Of a stretch of 64,000 bases of DNA, positions 54,530 to 63,978 are shown one piece after another. A program made the position numbers and the translations under genes. Below the pieces are notes generated by a model. That model ran no database searches and was not told the origin of the DNA. It was given only the letters and a program-made list of their open reading frames with translations. Each line of letters starts with the position of its first letter. The stretch's first letter is position 1. Origin of the DNA: an uncultured Oscillospiraceae bacterium (lineage in GTDB: Bacteria; Bacillota; Clostridia; Oscillospirales; Acutalibacteraceae); contig CAJJLZ010000001.1 in the NCBI GenBank assembly GCA_905192745.1, positions 1 through 64,000 of the forward strand, given 5' to 3'.

Positions 54530-55606
54530 ATGAAAACGCTGCGGGTACAAACGACCCGGCCCTATGATATTTTTATCGGTTCCGGCCTGCTGGACCGGGC
54601 CGGAGAGCTCAGCCGGGAAGTGAACGGCGGAAGCCGCGCCCTGATCGTTACCGACTCGAACGTCGGTCCGCTGTATGCCGCGCGGGTGGGCGCTTCCCTC
54701 CGTGCGGCGGATTACCGGACGGAGGAGTTCGTCTTCCCGGCCGGAGAAGGGAGCAAGCGGCTGGCCACGGTGGAGCAGATTTACGGCGCGCTGGCAGCCG
54801 GCGGCTTTACCCGGGCGGATCTGGTGGTGGCGCTGGGCGGCGGAGTGACCGGGGATATGGCCGGCTTTGCCGCCGCCACCTTCCTGCGGGGGATCGACTT
54901 TGTGCAGATTCCCACCTCCCTGCTCGCGCAGGTGGATTCTTCGGTCGGCGGAAAGACCGGGGTGGATATCCCGGCCGGGAAAAACCTGATCGGTGCGTTC
55001 TGGCAGCCGGTCCGGGTGCTGGCCGATCTGGACGCGCTGGACACCCTTCCCCCCGCGTTCGTGGCCGACGGGCTGGGGGAGATTGTGAAATATGCCTGTA
55101 TCCGTCCCTGCCCCGACGAAAAGACAGGGGAACGCCTTTTCGACCGGCTGGAGCGGGGAGAGGCCCTTTCTCCCGCTAACCGGGAGGATACGGTCTTCAC
55201 CTGCATCGACTGCAAGCGGGGCGTAGTGGAGCGGGACGAGCGGGAGGCCGGGGAGCGCAAGCTGCTGAATTTCGGGCATACCCTCGGCCACGCGCTGGAA
55301 AAATATTACGACTACGCCGGGCCGACCCACGGCTGCGCCGTCGCGGTCGGGATGGCGCGGCTGACCGCCGCGTCCGAGCGGGCGGGATTGACTGTCTCCG
55401 GCACCGCCGCCCGGCTGACCGCTCTGCTGACATCCCTCGGCCTGCCCGCGGACGACCCCGCCGGGGTGGCGGAGTGGCTTCCCTGCGCCGGAATGGACAA
55501 GAAGCGCACGGGGAAGGAGATCGATCTTGTTTTGCTGCGGGAGATCGGAGACGCGTTCGTCTACCGCCTGCCGATGGACGGGCTGAAGGCTTTCGTGACC
55601 GGATGA
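54530..55606 (+). CDS. aroB: 3-dehydroquinate synthase
   Basis: 358 residues. It cyclises DAHP to 3-dehydroquinate using NAD and zinc. Motifs: LVVALGGGVTGDMAGFAA, QIPTSLLAQVDSSVGGKTG and ERKLLNFGHTLGHALE (zinc ligands). The ATG at 54530 has AAGAAGGA upstream; an earlier in-frame ATG at 54482 would overlap tyrA. Confidence 0.96.
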   Translation: MKTLRVQTTRPYDIFIGSGLLDRAGELSREVNGGSRALIVTDSNVGPLYAARVGASLRAADYRTEEFVFPAGEGSKRLATVEQIYGALAAGGFTRADLVVALGGGVTGDMAGFAAATFLRGIDFVQIPTSLLAQVDSSVGGKTGVDIPAGKNLIGAFWQPVRVLADLDALDTLPPAFVADGLGEIVKYACIRPCPDEKTGERLFDRLERGEALSPANREDTVFTCIDCKRGVVERDEREAGERKLLNFGHTLGHALEKYYDYAGPTHGCAVAVGMARLTAASERAGLTVSGTAARLTALLTSLGLPADDPAGVAEWLPCAGMDKKRTGKEIDLVLLREIGDAFVYRLPMDGLKAFVTG

Positions 55607-55654
55607 CGGGCCGGCCCGTGAGACGCGGACCGGCCGAAAAAGGGAGGAAACGGT

Positions 55655-56233
55655 ATGGAATCCTTTATGGAACTCGCTGAACGGCGGCAGAGCTGCCGGA
55701 AATACGCCGACCAGCCGGTGGAGACCGGGCGCCTGACCGCCTGCGTGGAAGCGGCGCGGCTGGCGCCCTCCGCCTGCAACGGCCAGCCCTGGCGGTTTGT
55801 GATTGTGAACGGCGGGGAGACGGCAAAGGCTCTCGCCCGCTGTGCGCAGGGGCAGGGAATGAATAAAACCATCGATACCAGCCCGGCGTTCATCGTGGTG
55901 TCGCAGGTGAAAAGCAACCTGTCCTCCCGCGCAGGGGGGCTGGTAAAGGGGCAGGATTACGCCAGCGTGGATATCGGACTCGCGGCCGCTCATCTGTGCT
56001 TCGAAGCGGCGGATCAGGGGCTTTCCACCTGCCTGCTCGGCTGGTTTGACGAGGGGAAGGTCAAAAAGCTGCTGGATATCCCCCGCGGGGAACGGGTTCG
56101 GCTGTTGGTGGCGGTGGGATACGCTGAAAATCCCCGCGTCCACCGCAAGCAGAGAAAGCCGATGGAAGAGCTCTGCCGCGTTTACGACGGCCGGGAACAG
56201 GGTGTAAAAAGCGAAAGGACGGAAGAGCCATGA
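55655..56233 (+). CDS. Nitroreductase family protein inside the aro operon
   Basis: 192 residues. The FMN-binding pattern AERRQSCRKYADQPV and APSACNGQPWRFV, and later LLGWFDEGKVKKLL, identify the nitroreductase family. It is unrelated to shikimate chemistry as known, yet its last 4 bases overlap the aroA start (ATGA) and it sits 48 bases after aroB, so it is firmly part of this transcript. It shares only family resemblance with the nitroreductase at 51524. GGGAGG precedes the ATG. Confidence 0.9.
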   Translation: MESFMELAERRQSCRKYADQPVETGRLTACVEAARLAPSACNGQPWRFVIVNGGETAKALARCAQGQGMNKTIDTSPAFIVVSQVKSNLSSRAGGLVKGQDYASVDIGLAAAHLCFEAADQGLSTCLLGWFDEGKVKKLLDIPRGERVRLLVAVGYAENPRVHRKQRKPMEELCRVYDGREQGVKSERTEEP

Positions 56234-57567
56234 GCGATCCCTTACAGGAGACGGTTTCTGCCGGGCGGCCGGTTCCGGCCCGGGTGCGGGTCGGCCCTTA
56301 TCCCGCCGGCGGCGCGCCTGTCGGCGGGCGGATTACGCCGCCGCCCTCCAAATCCGCCGCCCACCGCGCCCTGCTCTGCGCCGCCCTCGCGGGAGGCGGG
56401 ACGGTGCGGGGAATCACCGATTCGGAGGATATGCAAGCGACCCTGAGGGCGCTTCCGGCTCTGGGGGCGCTTCCGGCGGCGGAGGGGGAGACCGTGACCT
56501 TTTCTCCGACCGCGCCGCTCTCCGGCGGTCCGGTAACGGTGGACTGCGGGGAGAGCGGGTCCACGCTGCGATTCCTCATCCCCCTTTTTGCGGCGAAAGG
56601 GATCCCCGCTGTGTTTACCGGCCGGGGGCGGCTGCCCGAGCGGCCGCTCGGCGTTTATGCCGACTGCCTGCCCGGCCACGGCGTGACCCTCGGGTTTCCG
56701 GAGGGCGGAGACAGTCTGCCGCTGTCGGTGTCCGGCCGTCTGGGGGCCGGGCGGTATGTCCTGCCGGGGGACGTATCCAGCCAGTTTATCACCGGCCTGC
56801 TTCTCGCCCTGCCGCTCTGCGGGGGAGACAGCGAAATCGTGCTGTCCACCCCGCTGGAATCGGCGGCTTATGTGACCATGACCGTGGAGGCGATGGCCCG
56901 CGCCGGGGTGGCGGTGGAGACGACCGGCTCCGGCTGGCGGGTTCCCGGCGGGCAGACCTATCGCCCTCACGAGGAAACGGTGGAGGCCGACTGGTCTCAG
57001 GCGGCGTTCCTGCTGGCGGCGGGCGCGCTGGGCGGCGGGATGGTTCTGACCGGACTCAACCCGCGCTCCGTGCAGGGGGACCGGGAGGCGCTCGATTTAT
57101 TCCGCCGTTTCGGCGCGGCTGTTACCGAGGAGGGCGGGCGGATTCACTGCCGCCGCGCCCCTCTGCATGGAATCGACATCGACGCCTCCCAGATTCCCGA
57201 CCTTGTGCCGGTTCTGGCCGTCACCGCCGCGCTGGCGGAAGGGACTACCCGGATCACCGGCGCGGCGCGGCTGCGGCTGAAGGAAAGCGACCGGCTGGCC
57301 GCGGCCGCCCATTGCCTCCGCCTGCTCGGCGGCCGGGTGGAGGAACGCCCCGACGGTCTGGTTATCGAAGGCCGCCCCTTCCTTCCGGGAGGAGAGGTGC
57401 CGGGCTATAACGACCACCGCATCGTGATGAGCATGGCGGTCGCCGCGCTCGGCTGCCGGGGGCCGGTGACGATTGGGGACGCGGGAAGCGTCCGGAAAAG
57501 CTGGCCCGCGTTTTTTACAGATTATCAGCGAATAGGAGGGATCGTCCATGTCCTCGAATATCGGTAA
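56230..57567 (+). CDS. aroA: 3-phosphoshikimate 1-carboxyvinyltransferase (EPSP synthase)
   Basis: 445 residues. It adds enolpyruvyl to shikimate 3-phosphate. Motifs: ITPPPSKSAAHRALL (Lys of the active site), DCGESGSTLRFL, GDVSSQFITGL and KESDRL; GYNDHRIVMSMAVAAL near the C-terminus. An N-terminal extension of about 30 residues precedes the first motif. It overlaps the nitroreductase by 4 bases and aroC by 20 bases. Confidence 0.96.
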   Translation: MSDPLQETVSAGRPVPARVRVGPYPAGGAPVGGRITPPPSKSAAHRALLCAALAGGGTVRGITDSEDMQATLRALPALGALPAAEGETVTFSPTAPLSGGPVTVDCGESGSTLRFLIPLFAAKGIPAVFTGRGRLPERPLGVYADCLPGHGVTLGFPEGGDSLPLSVSGRLGAGRYVLPGDVSSQFITGLLLALPLCGGDSEIVLSTPLESAAYVTMTVEAMARAGVAVETTGSGWRVPGGQTYRPHEETVEADWSQAAFLLAAGALGGGMVLTGLNPRSVQGDREALDLFRRFGAAVTEEGGRIHCRRAPLHGIDIDASQIPDLVPVLAVTAALAEGTTRITGAARLRLKESDRLAAAAHCLRLLGGRVEERPDGLVIEGRPFLPGGEVPGYNDHRIVMSMAVAALGCRGPVTIGDAGSVRKSWPAFFTDYQRIGGIVHVLEYR

Positions 57568-58660
57568 CCGCGTCCATCTGTCTGTTTTTGGGGAAAGCCA
57601 CGGTACGGCCATCGGCTGCGTGATCGACGGCCTGCCCGCCGGCGAGCCGCTGGACTGGAAGGAAATCCTCATCCAGATGGGCCGCCGCGCCCCCGGCCGG
57701 GACAAGACCGCCACCCCCCGGCGGGAGAGCGATACGCCCCGGATTCTGTCCGGCACGCTGGGAAGCGCGGAGGACGGAACGCTGCGCACCACCGGCGCGC
57801 CCCTCGCCATGATGATTCAAAATGAGAATACCCGATCCGTGGATTACGAGGAGCTGTCCCGCCTTCCCCGGCCGGGACACGCCGATTATCCCGGCTTTCT
57901 TCGGTATAACGGATACAACGACGTGCGGGGCGGCGGACATTTCAGCGGCCGGCTGACCGCGCCGCTGGTGTTTGCCGGGGCGGTCTGCCGTCAGATCCTC
58001 CGCCGCCGGGGAGTGATCGTCGGCGGGCATATTCTGGAGATCGCCGGGGTACCCGACCGCCGTTTCGACCCGGTTGCCGTGAACGCCGGGATGCTGGAAG
58101 GACTGTCGGTCCGCCCCTTCGCCCTGCTTGATCCGTCGGCTGAAGCGCGGATGCGGGAGCGGGTGGAAGCCGCCCGTATGGACTGCGACAGCGTTGGCGG
58201 GATTGTCGAGGTCGCGGCGGTCGGCCTGCCCGCCGGGATCGGCTCCCCCCTGTTCGAAGGAATGGAGAACCGGCTGGCCGCGCTGCTTTTCGGCGTCCCC
58301 GCTGTGAAGGGCGTGGAATTCGGAGAGGGCTTCGGTTTCGCCGGGATGCGGGGCAGCGAGGCGAACGATCCGTATATCTACGGGAAGGACGGGCAGGTCC
58401 GGACGACGGCCAACCACAACGGCGGGCTGCTCGGCGGCATCACCAACGGAATGCCTCTGATTCTGCGGGCGGCGGTGAAGCCCACCGCTTCCATCGGGCG
58501 GCCCCAGCGGACGGTGGATCTGGTGTCCGGCCGGGAAGCGGAGCTGACCGTCCGGGGACGGCACGACCCCTGCATCGTTCCGCGTGCGTTGCCGGTGATT
58601 GAGGCGGTGGTCGCCTTCGGCCTGCTGGACGCGCTGGAGACGGAATCGCCGGTGGGCTGA
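57548..58660 (+). CDS. aroC: Chorismate synthase
   Basis: 370 residues. It makes chorismate from EPSP using reduced FMN. Motifs: FGESHGTAIGCVIDG at the N-terminus, LPRPGHADYPGF and RGGGHFSGRLTAPL, with RHDPCIVPRALPVIEA near the C-terminus. AGGAGGG lies inside the end of aroA. The 20-base overlap with aroA points to coupled translation. Confidence 0.96.
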   Translation: MSSNIGNRVHLSVFGESHGTAIGCVIDGLPAGEPLDWKEILIQMGRRAPGRDKTATPRRESDTPRILSGTLGSAEDGTLRTTGAPLAMMIQNENTRSVDYEELSRLPRPGHADYPGFLRYNGYNDVRGGGHFSGRLTAPLVFAGAVCRQILRRRGVIVGGHILEIAGVPDRRFDPVAVNAGMLEGLSVRPFALLDPSAEARMRERVEAARMDCDSVGGIVEVAAVGLPAGIGSPLFEGMENRLAALLFGVPAVKGVEFGEGFGFAGMRGSEANDPYIYGKDGQVRTTANHNGGLLGGITNGMPLILRAAVKPTASIGRPQRTVDLVSGREAELTVRGRHDPCIVPRALPVIEAVVAFGLLDALETESPVG

Positions 58661-58758
58661 CGGGCTTCCGCGGGGGCGGACAGGATGATCGGGATACTCA
58701 AGAATGGAGGCCCGCGCGGAAAACCGGATTTTTTACGCGGGGAAAGAAAGGATTCAGC

Positions 58759-59916
58759 ATGAAAGATTTAACCGAGATCCGCACGGAGATTGACCGGATC
58801 GACGCCGAACTGGTGACGCTGCTCTGTAAGCGGATGGACTGCGCCGGATGGGTGGCGGACTATAAAGCGGCGCACAGCCTTCCCGTTCTGAACGAGGAGA
58901 GGGAGCGGGCGGTGCTCCGGCATGTGCGGGGGCTGGGCGAAGCGTATCAGGAGGGATATGGCGACGCCGCTTCCCTTGTGTTTTCCACCATGATGGACGT
59001 ATCCCGCGCCCTTCAGCACCGGAAGCTGGCCGCCGGCGCCGCCCTGCGGGAACGGCTGGACAGCGCGGAGCGTTCCCTGATCCCGGCCGACCGGGCGAGG
59101 GTGGTTTGTCAGGGGGTTCCCGGCGCGTATTCGGATGAAGCCGCCGGCCGATTGTTTCCCGGCGCGTCTCCCCGGTTTGTCCCCACCTTTGCCGATGTGT
59201 TCGCCGCGGTGGCGGATGGATCGGCGGATTACGGCGTTCTGCCGGTGGAGAATTCCTCCGCCGGGTCGGTAAACGAGGTGTACGATCTGGTTATGAAGCA
59301 CCGTTTCTCCATTGCCGCCGCAGTGGAGGTGCCGGTCCGCCATTGCCTGTTGGCCTGCCCGGGCGCGGAGAGGGAAGGGCTGACCGCCGTGTATTCCAAG
59401 CAGGAGGCACTGGCCCAGTGCGCGGATTATATCGCCGCCCATGGGCTGGAGGCGCGGCAGTACAGCAACACCGCGGCGGCGGCGGAGATGGTGTCCGAAA
59501 GCGGAGACGCGTCCCTTGGCGCGATTGCCTCCGAAAAAGCGGCGGAAATTTACGGATTGCAGATTATTGACAAAAACATACAATCCGTATATGATAATTG
59601 CACCCGGTTTATCGCGATTTCCCGCGCGCTGGTGATCCCCGCCGACGCGAACAAGATCAGCCTGATTTTCGCCCTGCCCCATGTTACCGGTTCGCTTTAT
59701 CGTACGCTCTCCCGTTTTGCGATGGCGGGGCTGAACCTGACCAAGCTGGAGAGCCGCCCTATCCGGGGGAGCGGGTTCCAGTATAATTTTTATCTGGATT
59801 TCGAAGGCTCGCTGTCCCATCCCGGCACGGTGGATCTGCTTTGCGCCCTGTCGGAGGAGATGCCCGCCTTCACCTTCCTCGGCAATTACCGGGAGGAGGA
59901 TACGCCGGAGGCGTGA
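58759..59916 (+). CDS. pheA: Bifunctional chorismate mutase / prephenate dehydratase (P-protein)
   Basis: 385 residues. An N-terminal AroQ-type chorismate mutase domain (about 1-90; LTEIRTEIDRIDAELVTLL), a prephenate dehydratase domain (about 113-290; CQGVPGAYSDEAA and LPVENSSAGSV, then NCTRFI) and a C-terminal ACT domain with ESRPIRGSGFQYNF, the phenylalanine-sensing motif. It supplies the mutase activity for both Phe and Tyr branches. Feedback inhibition by phenylalanine is expected. It is the last gene of the operon; I see no strong terminator after it. Confidence 0.95.
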   Translation: MKDLTEIRTEIDRIDAELVTLLCKRMDCAGWVADYKAAHSLPVLNEERERAVLRHVRGLGEAYQEGYGDAASLVFSTMMDVSRALQHRKLAAGAALRERLDSAERSLIPADRARVVCQGVPGAYSDEAAGRLFPGASPRFVPTFADVFAAVADGSADYGVLPVENSSAGSVNEVYDLVMKHRFSIAAAVEVPVRHCLLACPGAEREGLTAVYSKQEALAQCADYIAAHGLEARQYSNTAAAAEMVSESGDASLGAIASEKAAEIYGLQIIDKNIQSVYDNCTRFIAISRALVIPADANKISLIFALPHVTGSLYRTLSRFAMAGLNLTKLESRPIRGSGFQYNFYLDFEGSLSHPGTVDLLCALSEEMPAFTFLGNYREEDTPEA

Positions 59917-60029
59917 CAGCCTTTGGCGGGAGAACGGAAAGAAAAACGGGAGGACCCGCAGAAAGCGGAAAATTTTCGGGAAAAACCGGAATAAAATCTT
60001 AAGAAGTGATTATAAACCGGCGCAGTCGG

Positions 60030-60058
60030 TTGCTTTTATCGGCTTTTCCACATATAAT
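60030..60058 (+). promoter_or_regulatory. Promoter of the PAP2 gene
   Basis: TTGCTT (60030-60035), a 17-bp spacer and consensus TATAAT (60053-60058), about 50 bases before the start codon. Confidence 0.65.
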
Positions 60059-60110
60059 AAAGACAAAGCCGGCCGGTGATTTCAAAGGAAAAGGAGGGAA
60101 CGACCAAACG

Positions 60111-60884
60111 ATGAAGGACGGGAAAAGAAATTCTTTGGCGTTAGGGCTGCCGCCCCTTCCCAAAACCCGCGATGGGCTGCGGCAATACGCGGATTGCCTG
60201 ATGCGGAAATACTGGCACGCGGTGCTGTTTCTCGGTTATCTGATTCTGATGCCGCAGTTCGCACTGCTGGAGAAATATGTCGTTCCCCGCTATTGGATCA
60301 GCTGTTCGCTGGATCAGGCGATCCCTTTCCTGCCGGTATTCGTCATTCCCTATGTGCTGTGGTTTCCCATGATCGCCGTGGTGCTGGTCGCCCTCTGCTT
60401 CAGCGACCGGGGGGATTTTGCCCGCACCATCCTCCTGCTGTACGCCGGGATGGCGCTGGCCATGCTGATCTGTCTGCTCTTCCCGCACGGCCAGCCACTG
60501 CGGCCGATCGTGACCGAAAACGATATTTTCAGCCGGATGGTGCGGTATACGATTTACGCCAATGACACGAATACCAACACCTTCCCCAGCATCCATGTGC
60601 TTAATCAGCTCGCTATCCACATTGGGCTGTGTAAGTCCAAGCTGTTCCGGGACCGGAAGGGCTGGAAACGCTTCTCGCTGGTGATGACCGTTTTGGTCTG
60701 CGCCTCCACCTGCTTCATCAAGCAGCATTCGATTCTGGACGTGGCCGGTGCGCTGCTTCTGGAAATCCCGCTGTATTTTCTGGTGTTCCGGGTGGACTGG
60801 AGCCGTTTTGTCCCCGTGCGCTGGAAGGAACGCGCCCGCGCATGGGAGCTTCGCGGCAGGCTGAGCGACAGCTCGGAGTACTGA
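60111..60884 (+). CDS. PAP2-type membrane phosphatase
   Basis: 257 residues with about five or six membrane segments. The phosphatase motifs FPSIHVLNQLAIH and the later KQHSILDVAGA (His-x3-Asp type) mark the PAP2 family, which removes phosphate from lipids or isoprenoid diphosphates. The first motif, a Lys-x6-Arg-Pro, is not clear. The ATG at 60111 lies after AAGGAGGG and after the predicted promoter; the upstream GTG at 60006 would lie before the -10 box. Confidence 0.82.
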   Translation: MKDGKRNSLALGLPPLPKTRDGLRQYADCLMRKYWHAVLFLGYLILMPQFALLEKYVVPRYWISCSLDQAIPFLPVFVIPYVLWFPMIAVVLVALCFSDRGDFARTILLLYAGMALAMLICLLFPHGQPLRPIVTENDIFSRMVRYTIYANDTNTNTFPSIHVLNQLAIHIGLCKSKLFRDRKGWKRFSLVMTVLVCASTCFIKQHSILDVAGALLLEIPLYFLVFRVDWSRFVPVRWKERARAWELRGRLSDSSEY

Positions 60885-60986
60885 GCCATAGCAGATAACA
60901 CGTAGTCTTATAAGTTATAATATTGTTTGGCAGAGCCCGTCCGAGTACAAAGTATCCGGCGGGCTTGACAGTATGGGGGAGATACC

Positions 60987-61730
60987 ATGTCCAGACAGAA
61001 TGTTTATGACGATGAACGCTTTTTCGAGGGATATGCGAGACTGCGGAAAAATTCCGACAGCGCGAACAATCTGGAGGAAAAGCCGGTGTTGTTTTCCCTG
61101 CTCGGCAGCATCCAAGGGAAAAGTGTTCTGGATATGGGCTGCGGATACGGAGAGAACTGCCGCGCTTTTTCCGAGGAAGGCGCTTTACGGGTGCTGGGTA
61201 TCGATATTTCGAAAAAAATGCTGGCGGTTGCCCGGAAAGAAAACGGGACGGAGCGAATCGATTACCGCCGGTTGACGATAGAAGAGGTATCCTCACTCAA
61301 CGAAACGTTTGATGTGGTGGTCAGTTCCCTTGCCGTGCACTATGTTGAGGACTTCGGCAAGCTGGCGCGGGATGTGTACGCTCTGCTGAACGACGGAGGG
61401 CTTTTCGTTTTTTCTCAGGAACATCCGCTGACCACCGCACCGCTCGACGGAGCCCAATGGGTCCGGGACGAAGAGGGGCAGGTTGACCATTATCGGCTGA
61501 CCGATTACGCACGGAGCGGAAAGCGGTCGGTATCATGGATTGTGGATGGGGTAATCAAGTATCATCGCTCTTTTTCGGAACTGATTAATAGTCTGACGGC
61601 GGCAGGTTTTCGGATTGAGGAGATGAAGGAACCCGTTCCATCTCCGGAAATGATGCGGCGGTTTCCGTATATGGCGAAAGACATACATAAACCCAATTTC
61701 CTGTTTTTAAAAGCGCGGAAACCGGATTAA
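60987..61730 (+). CDS. SAM-dependent methyltransferase (class I)
   Basis: 247 residues. The SAM-binding motif VLDMGCGYGENCRAF, then GIDISKKMLAVAR and FDVVVSSLAVHYV, place it in the UbiE/type-11-like methyltransferase group. The substrate is unknown. GGGGGA precedes the ATG. It is followed by a strong bidirectional terminator. A hairpin (60934-60965) stands in its leader. Confidence 0.88.
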   Translation: MSRQNVYDDERFFEGYARLRKNSDSANNLEEKPVLFSLLGSIQGKSVLDMGCGYGENCRAFSEEGALRVLGIDISKKMLAVARKENGTERIDYRRLTIEEVSSLNETFDVVVSSLAVHYVEDFGKLARDVYALLNDGGLFVFSQEHPLTTAPLDGAQWVRDEEGQVDHYRLTDYARSGKRSVSWIVDGVIKYHRSFSELINSLTAAGFRIEEMKEPVPSPEMMRRFPYMAKDIHKPNFLFLKARKPD

Positions 61731-61767
61731 CCGGCGGCCAATCACAGAATAGTGTTTCTTATTAAAC

Positions 61768-61806
61768 AAAATGCCCCTCCCATCAAAAATGGGAGGGGCA
61801 TTTTTC
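61768..61806. terminator. Bidirectional intrinsic terminator
   Basis: Perfect 15-bp arms (61768-61782 and 61789-61803) with loop CAAAAA-like centre and T residues after it, between convergent genes. Confidence 0.92.
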
Positions 61807-61815
61807 CGTGCAGGG

Positions 61816-63333
61816 TTATCCCCGGAGGCGAAGGCCCTTGGGATAGTGGTTTTTCAGCGTGCCGTTCACCGCTTTTCCGAAGCCGGTGACGACGCCTTCC
61901 GCCGCAACGGCCGTCCAGCCGGAACAGCCGGGGGCGTCCACGGTTTCCCCGCGCAGGAAGGCGGTCAGCCGCGGATCACCGCGGGACAGGTCGAGAAGGG
62001 AGCGGCAGTCCGTCGCCCGCGCCGCCATAAACAGCGCGTGGCAGGGCTCCAGACGGTTTGGCAGAACATCCGCCGCCGCGACCCCGGCCGCCAGCACTCC
62101 CAGACCGGCCAGCGGGGGAAGCCCTTCCGGAAGCAGCCGGAGGGTATCGTTTACTGGGTGAATGGTTCCCCACAGCGGTGCGGAGAAGCACGATTTGTAT
62201 AATTCTTGGAGCTGTATACCGTAAGTATCGGATGTTGGGGAGGAATTAAGGCGTTTTCCGCCTTTTTTGGCCTTTTGCGCCTCCCGGAGATTTCGGTTCC
62301 GGGAACTTTTATCGCCGGAAGAGTCCGAAAAGGGTGCGTCGCTTCGGCTTTTTTCCGCCGCCGGCAGAGAAAGGGCGGCGTACTCCCCGGCGGAAGCCTT
62401 CCGCCGCCGAAGCAGGGCGAGAAAGTGTCCTTCTCCCCCGTCGCCGGGGAGGATGCGGCGGCAGTATGTCAGCGGAACGCCGGGATCGGGCAGTCCGGGT
62501 GAAAAGGCGCGGACGGTTTCCCGGGAAAAACCGGGACGGCCGAAGGGGAGGGCGGCATCCAGCAATTCAAAATCCGGGTGCGCGGCGAGAAAACGGGCGA
62601 TCAGGCACTCGTTTTCCTCCGGAGCGAAGGTGCAGGTGGAATATACCAGCCGTCCGCCGGGCGCGACCGCCCCGGCCGCCGCCCACAGGATCTCTTCCTG
62701 CCGGGCGGCGCAGAGCCGGATATTGTCCTCGCTCCACTGTTCCAGCGCGGCGGGTTCCTTCCGGAACATCCCCTCGCCGGAACAGGGCGCGTCCACCAGC
62801 ACCGCGTCGAAAAAGCCGGGCAGTCCGGCGCACAGGGAGGGCGCGTCCCGGCTGGATACCACCGCGCTGCGTACGCCGCACCGCTCGAGATTTTGCAGCA
62901 GGGCCTGCGCCCGGGCGCGGACGTATTCGTTCGACCAGAGCAGCCCTTCCCCCTGCAGCGCGGCGGCGATCTGGGTGGATTTTCCGCCCGGCGCGGCGCA
63001 GAGATCCAGCACCCGTTCCCCCGGCCGGGGGGCGAGCAGGGTCACGGCCGAGGAGGCGGAGGGTTCCTGCATATAATAGGCCCCGGCATGGTGAAGGGGG
63101 TCGGCTCCCGCCCGGAAATCCGGATCGTCCAGATAAAAGCCGTCCGGCGCGAAGGGGGAAGGCGTCAGCTTTCCCGGAAAGAGGGCGGCCAGCCGTTCCG
63201 GGGAGCATTTCAGGGGGTTGGCCCGGACGCCCCGCCGCAGTGGGAGGGTATAGCTTTCATAAAAATCGGGGGCGGCGGCGCCCAGCAGGGCGTCCATCCG
63301 CCGGCGGAAGCCCGCCGGGAGGCCGTTTTCCAC
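61816..63333 (-). CDS. RsmF/YebU-type rRNA cytosine-C5 methyltransferase
   Basis: 505 residues. The NOL1/NOP2/Sun family motifs are all present: VLDLCAAPGGKSTQIAA (SAM), VDAPCSGEGMFRK (one catalytic Cys), and VYSTCTFAPEENE (the other Cys). The C-terminal part has an additional RNA-binding-like region (HALFMAARATDC...) as in RsmF/YebU. It modifies a cytosine of 16S rRNA. The start is 63333 on the minus strand; a TTGCAT-17-TACAAT promoter lies upstream. Confidence 0.9.
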   Translation of the reverse strand: MENGLPAGFRRRMDALLGAAAPDFYESYTLPLRRGVRANPLKCSPERLAALFPGKLTPSPFAPDGFYLDDPDFRAGADPLHHAGAYYMQEPSASSAVTLLAPRPGERVLDLCAAPGGKSTQIAAALQGEGLLWSNEYVRARAQALLQNLERCGVRSAVVSSRDAPSLCAGLPGFFDAVLVDAPCSGEGMFRKEPAALEQWSEDNIRLCAARQEEILWAAAGAVAPGGRLVYSTCTFAPEENECLIARFLAAHPDFELLDAALPFGRPGFSRETVRAFSPGLPDPGVPLTYCRRILPGDGGEGHFLALLRRRKASAGEYAALSLPAAEKSRSDAPFSDSSGDKSSRNRNLREAQKAKKGGKRLNSSPTSDTYGIQLQELYKSCFSAPLWGTIHPVNDTLRLLPEGLPPLAGLGVLAAGVAAADVLPNRLEPCHALFMAARATDCRSLLDLSRGDPRLTAFLRGETVDAPGCSGWTAVAAEGVVTGFGKAVNGTLKNHYPKGLRLRG

Positions 63334-63398
63334 CGAATCCCGCCTTTCTGTTGAAAAATCCGCCGGAGCGGGACGCGATGTTCGTTCCGGCTGTTTTT

Positions 63399-63427
63399 AT
63401 TGTATCGGCAGCGGAGGCAAAATGCAA
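63399..63427 (-). promoter_or_regulatory. Promoter of the rRNA methyltransferase gene
   Basis: On the minus strand: TTGCAT (63422-63427), a 17-bp spacer and TACAAT (63399-63404). Confidence 0.6.
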
Positions 63428-63522
63428 CGATGATTTCACGATTTTGCGTATAAAGGGACAGGCTCTGGAAAGAATAGGCATGAAAGCCAATCAGGCTCAA
63501 AAGCATAGAAAGGATGAAACCC

Positions 63523-63978
63523 ATGGACGAGAAGAAACCGTGCGAAGGCCGGTCGGACGATACCGAGCTGCTAAAGGGGATTTATCAGGACGCCAAAATG
63601 GGGGAAGAAACGCTGAAGACCCTGCTGAAAGCTATCGAGAGCGGGCAGATCAAAAGTGATCTGCAGGCGCAGGCGGCGGGATATGCCGAGTTCTACGGCA
63701 AGGCGCAGAAGGAACTGGCCAAGCTCCACGCCGACCCGGAGGAGGTCGGTCCGCTGACCAAGGCGTCTTCCTATCTGGGGGTGAAGATGAACGCCATGAT
63801 GGACCGCAGTCCCTCCCATGTGGCGGAAATGACCATTCAGGGAAGCACGATGGGCATCGTCAGCACCACCGAAAGCCTGAATAAGCATCCCGATGCGGGG
63901 CGGGAGGCCAAACGGCTGGCAAACGACGTGCTGGCGTTCGAGCAGGAGAACATCGAGCGGATGAAAGCCTATCTGTAA
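63523..63978 (+). CDS. Small helical protein of unknown function
   Basis: 151 residues, almost fully alpha-helical and charged, with no signal peptide or Cys. A four-helix bundle (ferritin- or DUF2383-like) is suggested by the heptad-like pattern in TLKTLLKAIESGQIKSDLQ and FEQENIERMKAYL, but I do not recognise a family securely. AGAAAGGA lies 8 bases before the ATG at 63523; the ATG at 63514 overlaps that site. It is divergent from the rRNA methyltransferase gene. Confidence 0.75.
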   Translation: MDEKKPCEGRSDDTELLKGIYQDAKMGEETLKTLLKAIESGQIKSDLQAQAAGYAEFYGKAQKELAKLHADPEEVGPLTKASSYLGVKMNAMMDRSPSHVAEMTIQGSTMGIVSTTESLNKHPDAGREAKRLANDVLAFEQENIERMKAYL

